Shown: piece after piece, positions 9,032-20,328 of the stretch
Layout of the letters: every line of letters starts with the position of its first letter
Numbering within the stretch: the stretch's first letter is position 1
Origin: Algisphaera agarilytica
GTDB lineage: Bacteria; Planctomycetota; Phycisphaerae; Phycisphaerales; Phycisphaeraceae
Reading direction: 5' to 3'
NCBI RefSeq assembly: GCF_014207595.1
Contig: NZ_JACHGY010000001.1
Span: forward strand, 3,752,212-3,816,211
Length of the DNA stretch: 64,000 bases
The notes under the pieces: generated by a model
Told to the model about the DNA's origin: nothing
What the model saw: the letters and a program-made list of their open reading frames with translations, nothing else
Databases searched by the model: none
Translations under genes and position numbers: made by a program

Positions 9032-9964
9032 ATGAGCCAGGACGTCCCACCAGCCGCCTCGGGGGAAGCGTGGCCCCAACGCCTCGATATGGCGGTGGCG
9101 GCTGTCGCGGGCGTCTCGCGGAGGCGGGCCCAGAGGCTGATCGCCGACGGTGTGGTCACGCTCAACGGCAGGGTGGCGAAATCCGGGGACAAAGGGCGCA
9201 TGATTGGCCCGCAGGACCGCGTCTTGGTGACGGCCGAGGTCGGGCGAGTCCTTCCGCAGCCTGAGATGCCGCTGGTGGTTCTGGGTGAAGGCGACGGGTG
9301 GGTGGCGGTCGACAAGCCCGCCGGGGTGCCGGTACATCCGCTGCGGGAAGGAGAGGCCGGAACGCTGCTCAACGCGGTGGCGGGGCGGTACCCCCAAGTG
9401 CAGGGTGTGGGTGCTTCAGGCGATGAAGGTGGCTTGAAGTCGGGCGTCGTGCATCGGCTCGATGTCGAAACGTCGGGCGTACTGCTCTTCGCCCTCGACG
9501 AGGAACGATGGCAGCGTTTCCGCCAGGCTTTTTCCAACCACACCGCCGACAAACGCTACACCGCGATCGTGTCGGGCCACCCGCCGGAGCACGGCGAGGT
9601 GGACCTACGTCTGGCCGTCACCCAACACAAGCCCGCGCGGGTCCAGGCGGTCCCCGATGACCCGTCCCACCCGCACCACAGCGACTCCCGCCGGTGCACG
9701 CTGAGTTGGAACGTTACGCAAAGACTCGCCGCAGCGTCACAGCTCGACATCCAACTCGGCACCGGGTTTCTGCACCAGATCCGTGCGACGTTTGCGCACC
9801 TGGGCCACCCCGTCCTCGGCGACCCGGTTTACGGACCGACATCATCGCCCCACGAAACGAAAGCCTCGCGGATGCTGCTGCATGCAACATCGCTCCGCAT
9901 CGAAGGCATCGAAGTCGAAAGCCCGTTGCCGGAAGCTTTTCTGGATGTTGGGTCGCAGCCGTAG
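9032..9964 (+). CDS. RluA-family rRNA/tRNA pseudouridine synthase
   Basis: 310 residues. An N-terminal S4 RNA-binding segment (about residues 15-70, VSRRRAQRLIADGVVTLNGR) precedes the pseudouridine synthase domain. The catalytic motif is HRLD at residues 141-144 (Asp144 nucleophile), within VVHRLDVETSGVLLFAL. Upstream, VAVDKPAGVPVHP is the usual start of the RluA catalytic fold. It isomerises specific uridines in rRNA or tRNA; RluD-like large-subunit specificity is likely from the S4 domain but unproven. A TAGGCT box 6 bases before the ATG suggests a leaderless message. It converges on the FHA-domain gene. Confidence 0.9.
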   Translation: MSQDVPPAASGEAWPQRLDMAVAAVAGVSRRRAQRLIADGVVTLNGRVAKSGDKGRMIGPQDRVLVTAEVGRVLPQPEMPLVVLGEGDGWVAVDKPAGVPVHPLREGEAGTLLNAVAGRYPQVQGVGASGDEGGLKSGVVHRLDVETSGVLLFALDEERWQRFRQAFSNHTADKRYTAIVSGHPPEHGEVDLRLAVTQHKPARVQAVPDDPSHPHHSDSRRCTLSWNVTQRLAAASQLDIQLGTGFLHQIRATFAHLGHPVLGDPVYGPTSSPHETKASRMLLHATSLRIEGIEVESPLPEAFLDVGSQP

Positions 9965-9990
9965 GCCGGGTATGGCCGAAAGAGGATGCG

Positions 9991-11895
9991 TTATTCGGGG
10001 ATGCGAGACGCGTTGACGTTAACCGAGTTTTCTTCCTCGCCGCCGGGAACACTCAGGACGCGTTCGGCATCGCCTTGGCCGCGGGCGACACGCTGGGCTT
10101 TTTCCTGCATCTGCATGCGGTTGGCCAAGTCGTCCATCAGGTACCAGTCACGCCAAGTCTCGTGGCCCGCAGCGACGGCGTCGGCGGGGTCGAGCGTCCG
10201 GCCCGAGGTGCGTTGGCCGGTGAGCGGGTCGCGGGTGACGCCGATGGCGACGGGCTTGCCGGATTCGAAGGCGAGCTTGTAGGCGGTTTCGGTCTTGGTC
10301 AGGCGGATGTCTTCGCGGGAGCGGTCGATCTTCTCGCCGTTGGCCTTGCCCACGGCGGCGACGACTTCACGCTGAATCATCCGACGCAGTTGGTTGGCGT
10401 CGGTGATCGACTTGCCGCGAAGCTCGGCCATGGTCTGGTCGAGCAGGGCGGCGACGGTTTCTTGCGTCGCGTCGGTGCCTAGCTGAGCCAGGGCTTCGTC
10501 GAACATGGCGCGGTTGTCGTAGGGCTGCTGCTTGAGCGAGGCGAGGATGGCGTCGAGCTTCTTGTCGTTTTCAGACAGGGCTTCGACCTGCACGAGCAGT
10601 TGGCCCAAGAGCGGATCGTTGGCCGCGGCGAGGGCGGCATCGCCCTGTTCCTTCGAGGCCTTGATCAATTGGGCGAGCTGCTCTTGAATCAGCTCCGAGT
10701 CCCGGCGGTCTTCCAGCTGCTCGGCCAGCTCGGCGAGCTGGCTGTTGACCGCGGCGAAGGCTTCGCTGGTATCGGTCGGCATGGCCGACTTCACTTCGGC
10801 AATCGCCGCCAGAACCGTCTGGGTTTCACCCGAGGAATCCAGGGCTTCGATGCGGGCTAGCACATCCTCCAGCATCGACTTGACCTGGGTGGTCCCGGCG
10901 TACTCGGCGGGGCGGGCTTCGATCAGGCGGCGGAGCTCGGCGAGCTCGCCCGCCATGGCGGTGGTGTCGACGGGCGCAGAGGTCGTGGCGTCGAGCCGAG
11001 CCACGATGCTGTTGAGGGCTTTGAGCGTCAGGCTGTCGTTGGTCGAGGCGGCCGCGGCGATCTGTTCGACCGTCGGACGGGCCGCGAACATCTCACGGAA
11101 CTGAGAAGCCAAGGACTCGGCATCTCCGCCACGCTGCTCCAGCATCGCCAGGGCGGCGTCCACCTTCGTATTCAGGGTGTCGTCCGCGCCTTGCTCTTCG
11201 ATGGCTTGGGCCAGGGCGGTCAGCGGTTCGACCATATCGGGCTGAGCGTCGAGGGTGGCGAGTATCGCGTCGAGCTTGGGCATCAGCCGCTCGGTCTGCG
11301 GGCCGAAGGCGTTGATCATGGCTTCGACGTTGCGCTCGTGCTCGGTGCGGGCATCGAGTGCCATGCGGATTTCATTGCGGAGCTGGCGCTGCGTAGGGTT
11401 CTCTTCGCCCAGCGCAACGATCTGCGTTTCGAGCTCGGCGGTTCCGCGGTTGGCGTTGATCAGCGAGACCACATTCAACCCGATCAAAACCGCAGCGGCG
11501 GCGGCGGTCGCAAAGGCCAGATGCTTGGGCTTGATGCGATTGAACACCGAGGCGTTGGCCGCGTTGAGCGGCAGTTGGAGCGAGGCTTGCTCAAGGTGCT
11601 CGGCCGACATACGGGCCAGGACCATGACGGTCCGACCGACCTGGATGTAGTCGCCGTCCTTGAGCGGCTGGACATCGTCGATCTCTTTGTGGTTGCGGTG
11701 GGTGCCGTGCTTGGATTCGAGGTCCTGCAGGTACCAGCGGCCGCCGTCGCACCAGATGCGGGCGTGGCGACGCGAGACTTTGACGTCGTTGAACTGCAGG
11801 TCTGCGCCTTCGCGGCCGAGAACCACATCGCGATCATCAAACAGTTCGTAGATACGGCCCTTGTCCGGTCCGCCAGCGACAATCAGGATCAGCAC
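9991..11895 (-). CDS. FHA-domain, single-pass membrane, coiled-coil protein
   Basis: 634 residues from a GTG at 11895, chosen because TGAGGA ends 7 bases upstream and the FHA fold begins at once. FHA domain at residues 1-95, with the phosphothreonine-binding signatures VLGREG (25-30), SRRHARI (41-47) and SKHGT (61-65). A transmembrane helix covers about 126-147. About 350 residues of Ala/Glu-rich coiled coil follow (EQLEDRRDSELIQEQL, LRRLIEARP), then a C-terminal region with PLTGQRTSGRTLDPADAVAAG. The FHA would sit in the cytoplasm reading a Ser/Thr kinase signal and the coiled coil outside the membrane. No kinase gene is adjacent. Confidence 0.8.
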   Translation of the reverse strand: MLILIVAGGPDKGRIYELFDDRDVVLGREGADLQFNDVKVSRRHARIWCDGGRWYLQDLESKHGTHRNHKEIDDVQPLKDGDYIQVGRTVMVLARMSAEHLEQASLQLPLNAANASVFNRIKPKHLAFATAAAAAVLIGLNVVSLINANRGTAELETQIVALGEENPTQRQLRNEIRMALDARTEHERNVEAMINAFGPQTERLMPKLDAILATLDAQPDMVEPLTALAQAIEEQGADDTLNTKVDAALAMLEQRGGDAESLASQFREMFAARPTVEQIAAAASTNDSLTLKALNSIVARLDATTSAPVDTTAMAGELAELRRLIEARPAEYAGTTQVKSMLEDVLARIEALDSSGETQTVLAAIAEVKSAMPTDTSEAFAAVNSQLAELAEQLEDRRDSELIQEQLAQLIKASKEQGDAALAAANDPLLGQLLVQVEALSENDKKLDAILASLKQQPYDNRAMFDEALAQLGTDATQETVAALLDQTMAELRGKSITDANQLRRMIQREVVAAVGKANGEKIDRSREDIRLTKTETAYKLAFESGKPVAIGVTRDPLTGQRTSGRTLDPADAVAAGHETWRDWYLMDDLANRMQMQEKAQRVARGQGDAERVLSVPGGEEENSVNVNASRIPE

Positions 11896-12022
11896 AATCA
11901 GGTCCTCACAGGGGGCACGAACATCGAGAAACGACACCGCGAACACGGCTCGCCAAGGCCTCATAATGTAAGTCCGCCGATAATTTTACGCAATAGAAGA
12001 GATGCGCCCTACTGACCGAGAT

Positions 12023-12781
12023 TCACCGCTTCGCGACGAGGTAGGCGACCCAGTCTTCGGCCGCCGGAAGACGCTTCGCCGGGCCGATCCGGCCGTTTTT
12101 CGCCTCGGACCACACCTCCACTTGCCCGAACCCTGCTTTGGAGAGCAGACCCCGCAGTTCGGGGAGCGTCCACAGCCGCCAGTCGTAGCGAAAGGCCGAC
12201 CGGATCGTATGGCCGTCGCCCAGCGTGAAGTGGATCCGGCAGTCGATCCGGTGGGTGATCGGATCGAACGCCCGCTGCTCCCACTGGTAGGTGAACCCGT
12301 CGGCCGGGCGGGTCTGGGTTCCCAGCCGCTGAGCCCCCGGGCCGCCGAAGACATCCATGACGAAAACACCGCCGGGGCGGAGGCCCTTGCGGGCGTGGCG
12401 CAGGTAGCCGAGCAGGGCGGATTCGTCGTGGTAGATGAACGTGCTGAAGTTCAGGGCCGCGGTGAGGTCGACTTTGGGAGACGCGATCTGCATCACGTCC
12501 GCCTCGACCAGGTGCAGGTCCTCGATGTGGGCGTGGCGACGCTGGGCCCAGCGGAGGGTCGGGCCGTGGAGCTCAACGGCCATGGCCTGTCGCTCGGGGT
12601 GACTTTCGCACCAGGACGCCGCCACCGAGCACGTCCCCGCAAAGTCTTCGCGCAGGAGCCACGCCGATTCCCCGCCGTTCATCGCTTCGTAAATCCGCCC
12701 TAGCAACGCCGCCTCGGCCCACGGCTGCTGCACCGCGTGCTCGTAAATTTCCAACCGGTGAGGACGTTTTGCCTTGCTCAT
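12023..12781 (-). CDS. Class I SAM-dependent methyltransferase
   Basis: 252 residues. The Rossmann-fold SAM site is visible: motif I LLREDFAGTCSVAASW (about 42-57) and the acidic end of strand 2 in AVELHGPTLRWA. VDLTAALNFSTFIYH occupies the motif IV position, and LRPGGVFVMDVFGG is the post-motif hairpin. A later WEQRAFDPITHRIDCRIHF segment is shared with several uncharacterised small-molecule or protein methyltransferases. The substrate is unknown. TATGTT ends 6 bases before the ATG on the minus strand, so the transcript may be leaderless. It diverges from the ACT-domain gene. Confidence 0.85.
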   Translation of the reverse strand: MSKAKRPHRLEIYEHAVQQPWAEAALLGRIYEAMNGGESAWLLREDFAGTCSVAASWCESHPERQAMAVELHGPTLRWAQRRHAHIEDLHLVEADVMQIASPKVDLTAALNFSTFIYHDESALLGYLRHARKGLRPGGVFVMDVFGGPGAQRLGTQTRPADGFTYQWEQRAFDPITHRIDCRIHFTLGDGHTIRSAFRYDWRLWTLPELRGLLSKAGFGQVEVWSEAKNGRIGPAKRLPAAEDWVAYLVAKR

Positions 12782-12787
12782 ACAGTC

Positions 12788-12793
12788 AACATA
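12788..12793 (-). promoter_or_regulatory. -10-like TATGTT box before the methyltransferase gene
   Basis: On the minus strand TATGTT ends 6 bases before the ATG at 12781 (spacer GACTGT). The same hexamer with the same spacing precedes purN and the Y-family polymerase gene. Confidence 0.55.
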
Positions 12794-12879
12794 TCACCCT
12801 GCCCGATACACTGTGTAATGACTCACAGGTTTCGGTTTCTCTCCTGGCGCCTAGCGCCCAACCCCTAGCGCCAACCCAC

Positions 12880-13419
12880 ATGACCTCTCTCATCCTCACC
12901 GTCGTCGGCCCCGACCGCCCGGGCCTGGTCAAAGCCCTCTCCGATGTGGTCGCTCGCCACGACGCCAATTGGCTCGAGGGCGAGATGGCGCAGCTCGCCG
13001 GGCAATTTGCAGGCATCGTCCACGTCCAGGCGCCTATCGAGTCGGTCGAAGCGCTCAGCGCGGATTTGGACGGACTGAAAGCCCAGAAGCTGTACGTCCA
13101 CGTGACGCATAGCCCCGAGGCCGACTCCGCCGACCTCCGCGGCACCCGCCTGTACGAGCTCGAACTCATCGGGTTGGACCGCCCGGGCATCGTGCGTGAC
13201 CTGGCCAAGGCGTTGGCCACCCGCAGCATCAATGTCGCGAAGCTCAAGACCCTGACCGAAAGCGCCCCGATGTCCGGCGAGCTCATGTTCAAAGCGACCG
13301 CCAGCCTCCACGCCCCCGAGGACACGTCGCACGACGATCTGCACGACGCCCTCGACCAACTCGCCGACGATCTGGACCTGGACCTGTCGCTCAACGTGGC
13401 CACGCCACAAGCGGGCTGA
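12880..13419 (+). CDS. Double ACT-domain protein, GcvR-like regulator
   Basis: 179 residues from the ATG at 12880. The in-frame sequence upstream contains a short duplicated CCTAGCGCC motif (about 12849-12875) and is taken as leader. Two ACT domains are visible, each opening with the amino-acid-binding signature: VVGPDRPGLVKAL (about 8-20) and LIGLDRPGIVRDL. This matches glycine cleavage system transcriptional repressor (GcvR) and related two-ACT proteins that sense amino acids without a DNA-binding domain. A TACACT box at 12807-12812 is a plausible -10. No gcv genes are nearby, so the regulatory target is open. Confidence 0.75.
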   Translation: MTSLILTVVGPDRPGLVKALSDVVARHDANWLEGEMAQLAGQFAGIVHVQAPIESVEALSADLDGLKAQKLYVHVTHSPEADSADLRGTRLYELELIGLDRPGIVRDLAKALATRSINVAKLKTLTESAPMSGELMFKATASLHAPEDTSHDDLHDALDQLADDLDLDLSLNVATPQAG

Positions 13420-13455
13420 AGCCCGGGGCGATCTGCCCTCGATGGTTGCCGCGCG

Positions 13456-13797
13456 TTAGTGCGAAAGTGACGCCGACGCGTCGAGCACCGTGACGTTGTA
13501 GGTCTTGCCGGACTCGGCGAAGTGCTTGGGAAAATCTTCGTCGTCGCCGCGTTCGCGTTTCCAGGTGATGTGGACCAGTTTCAGCGTCCCGCCGGGCGAG
13601 ACGACCGCCAGCGTGCGGCCGTTGTATTTCCAGTCGTCGTCGTCCTCGTCCTCGCTGGAGATTTCTTCGACAACGTAGTTCCCGCCGACTCCGGCCTGGG
13701 CGTAGACGGGCGCGGTTTGACGCACATTGAGCCCCACCACCAAACCCATGGTCATCGTCGCCGCCAACATGAAGAGAACGGATATCCGGTTGTTCAT
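13456..13797 (-). CDS. Small exported protein with acidic stretch
   Basis: 113 residues. I chose the ATG at 13797 because CAGGAGA lies about 7 bases upstream, and the product then begins MNNRISVLFML with a single signal-anchor helix (about 5-25). A short soluble domain of roughly 80 residues follows, with an acidic run (SSEDEDDDDW) and a beta-rich tail (YNGRTLAVVSPGGTLKLVHITW). The family is not recognised. Localisation outside the membrane is inferred from the N-terminus; an alternative start ten codons earlier would weaken the signal. Confidence 0.65.
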   Translation of the reverse strand: MNNRISVLFMLAATMTMGLVVGLNVRQTAPVYAQAGVGGNYVVEEISSEDEDDDDWKYNGRTLAVVSPGGTLKLVHITWKRERGDDEDFPKHFAESGKTYNVTVLDASASLSH

Positions 13798-13863
13798 CGT
13801 GGTCTCCTGAAAGAGGGAAGAATCCAATCACTAGCACGAAAGGCTTGCTCAACCGACAGCGTA

Positions 13864-14144
13864 CTACACCGTCGGCTCCTCTTCGACGGGAACCTCGCTC
13901 GGGGCGTGCTTTTCCAGGCTAAAGGGGAACCGCCGCCCGACGATTCCCCCCGCTATCGCCCCGGCGAACGCGAGCACCAGCCACAGCCACATCGTTAAAC
14001 CAAAACACGCCATGCTCACCCCGAGCGACATGCCGAACAGGGTGCCTAGGAAGATGCCGACGCCGACGCCGATCGAGTGTTCCGCGACGGTAAAGCTCTC
14101 CCCCAGGGCCTTGCGCTCGCTGCGAGTTCGACCCGGCCGCCTGG

Positions 14145-14148
<4 letters not shown>
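13864..14148 (-). CDS. Small Gly-rich two-helix membrane protein, GTG start
   Basis: 94 residues. The GTG at 14148 overlaps the stop of the upstream glucosidase gene (GTGA), which implies translational coupling. There are two closely spaced hydrophobic helices rich in Gly (about residues 27-50 and 53-72, VGVGIFLGTLFGMSLGV and LWLVLAFAGAIAGGIVG) and an acidic C-terminal tail (PSEVPVEEEPTV). The Gly zipper pattern resembles small membrane proteins that oligomerise or pack lipids, but no family is recognised. Being the second cistron after a large glycosidase is the only functional hint. Confidence 0.65.
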
Positions 14149-16841
<2,693 letters not shown>

Positions 16842-16860
16842 CGGACTATTATTGTCACCG
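16842..16860. promoter_or_regulatory. 19-base divergent promoter, glucosidase / ABC exporter
   Basis: An AT-rich core ATTATT lies in a 19-base gap between start codons. On the plus strand TATTAT (16847-16852) ends 8 bases before the exporter ATG; on the minus strand AATAAT (16853-16848) ends 6 bases before the glucosidase ATG. Both messages could be leaderless. Confidence 0.55.
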
Positions 16861-18822
<1,962 letters not shown>

Positions 18823-18961
18823 GCCCACTCTCGATATGCCTCCGGGTTTTTCCTAGGCCACCTCCGGAATAGTTATTTCGGAAGGCTTGTTATGAGAACG
18901 CTGCAAGTCGTTTGCGGCGTTTCTGAATCTCGACTCACCCACGAATCTTGGAGGCTTACCC

Positions 18962-19342
18962 ATGAGCGAATCACTACTCGATAAGACGAAGACCATTCTC
19001 GAACAATTGAAGAACGGACAATTTGTGGAAGGCATGGAAGAGTTTTATGCCGACAACGTGGTCAACGAAGAGCCCACCGGCGCGACGATTGAGGGCAAAG
19101 CCGCGCTCATCGCACACGAACACGAGGTGCTGGCGAACGTCGCGGCCTATCACGGCTGCGAGGTGCGCTCCGTCGGCGTAGGCGAAGACGACGGCCAGGG
19201 TAACGGCGTAACTTTCGCCGAGTACAAGCTGTCGGTCGACATGAAAGACGGCAGCAAGTTCAACCCGGATCAAGTCCAGGTGATCCGCTGGGAGAACGGC
19301 AAAGCGATCCACAACAAGTTCTACTACAACCCGGATTTCTGA
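18962..19342 (+). CDS. SnoaL-like / NTF2-fold small protein
   Basis: 126 residues preceded by a strong Shine-Dalgarno (TTGGAGG, 7-8 bases from the ATG). Length and pattern fit the NTF2-like cone fold: an N-terminal helix (LLDKTKTILEQLKNGQFVEGMEEFYADNVV), EEPTGATIEGKAALIAHEH, and C-terminal strands ending QVIRWENGKAIHNKFYYNPDF. SnoaL-like proteins bind or isomerise small hydrophobic ligands, but many have no known activity. A rho-independent terminator directly follows, so it is probably monocistronic and, with its good ribosome site, well expressed. Confidence 0.8.
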   Translation: MSESLLDKTKTILEQLKNGQFVEGMEEFYADNVVNEEPTGATIEGKAALIAHEHEVLANVAAYHGCEVRSVGVGEDDGQGNGVTFAEYKLSVDMKDGSKFNPDQVQVIRWENGKAIHNKFYYNPDF

Positions 19343-19361
19343 TCGTCGAACGACCGAATCG

Positions 19362-19391
19362 CCGCTGGGCTTAACGGCCCAGCGGTGTTTT
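19362..19391 (+). terminator. Rho-independent terminator after the SnoaL-like gene
   Basis: Perfect 9-bp stem CCGCTGGGC / GCCCAGCGG (19362-19370 with 19377-19385), loop TTAACG, followed by TGTTTT. It ends immediately before the ATG of the DUF2721 gene, so that gene must initiate by readthrough or an overlapping promoter. Confidence 0.85.
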
Positions 19392-19919
19392 ATGGAATCT
19401 CCGATTCAACAACTTCTCCCACCGGTGGTGATCATCTCGGCGTGTGGTCTGCTGTGCATGGCGCAATTCGCGCGCTACACGGCGATCGTCGGTCGGGTTC
19501 GGCAGTTCCACCGCGAGTACCTCAACGCATACGCCAAGCTCCAGCACTGCGCGCCCGACGAACGCCCGCTGCTGCAAGGCATATGCGCGGAGCTCGAGCA
19601 GCAGGCCCACGGCGTGCTCCGCCTCGCCTGCATGATCCGCAGCGCCCTGATGTTTCTCGTCGTCGCGGTCATCTGCATGATTGTCACGTCGCTGCTGATC
19701 GGGCTCGAATTGGTCTGGCCACGCGTCGGCGCGGGCTTGGGATTGGCGGTATTCGTGTCGGGCCTGGTGATGATGCTGGTGGGGATGGGGTATGTCTTCG
19801 CCGAGGTACGGATCAGCCTCCGTCTGGTTCAGCACGAGCACGCCGAGCTTGAACGGCGGGCCGCGGTTGGGGTGTCGTACTCCGGCATGAGCGATTCGAA
19901 CTCCGAGGCGGAGGCGTGA
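19392..19919 (+). CDS. DUF2721-family membrane protein
   Basis: 175 residues with helices at about 8-26, 77-103 and 112-137. The pattern matches DUF2721: an N-terminal helix, then a charged linker ARYTAIVGRVRQFHREYLNAY that contains the conserved R-I-V-x-R-x-R-x-h-h core, then a helical hairpin. Family members are of unknown function and occur in many phyla. The stop overlaps the GTG of the next gene by 4 bases (GTGA), so the two are translationally coupled. It starts directly after a terminator with only weak ribosome-binding sequence. Confidence 0.75.
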   Translation: MESPIQQLLPPVVIISACGLLCMAQFARYTAIVGRVRQFHREYLNAYAKLQHCAPDERPLLQGICAELEQQAHGVLRLACMIRSALMFLVVAVICMIVTSLLIGLELVWPRVGAGLGLAVFVSGLVMMLVGMGYVFAEVRISLRLVQHEHAELERRAAVGVSYSGMSDSNSEAEA

Positions 19920-20328
19920 TCATGAGCTTGATCCTCGCCGCATCTGAAGTTCGTGCATTCGATCTCCGGCACCTCTGCGAAATGTTGGCGGCGGTGATCG
20001 CCTGGATCGGCGTGGCTGTCCTGGTTTACGGCGTGGGGAGAGCGGTCTGGTCTTTCATCCGGATCGAAAGCCACGGCAGCCCGCACGCAATCGGCTCCGC
20101 ATGGACTTGGGGTTTTACCTGCTTCTTTCTTTGGAAATCCTGCTGGCCGCAGACATCATCGAGACCTTAAATGCCCCGGACCTCGAACACATCGTGGTCC
20201 TCGGAGCGATCGTGCTGATCCGGACGGTGATCAGCGTTTCATTGAACTGGGAACTGACCCAGGAGCGTAAGCAGCACACTTCTCCCTCCTCCCCGCCCCT
20301 GGCGGAATCCGTAAGCGAGACACGATGA
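19916..20328 (+). pseudogene. DUF1622-family membrane protein, apparent single-base frameshift
   Basis: The two halves of a DUF1622 protein are in different frames. The N-terminal half begins at GTG 19916 and contains IAWIGVAVLVYGVGRAVWSF. The C-terminal half, from about 20083, contains RNRLRMDLGFYLLLSLEILLAADIIETL and IRTVISVSLNWEL, the family core. The switch falls near 20078-20090. Restoring one C in the CCC run at 20080-20082 joins them as RIESHGSPARNRLRMDLG, so one missing base explains it. The downstream half still ends in an ATGA overlap with the next gene. Conservation on both sides favours a recent mutation or a sequencing error over long decay. Confidence 0.75.
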
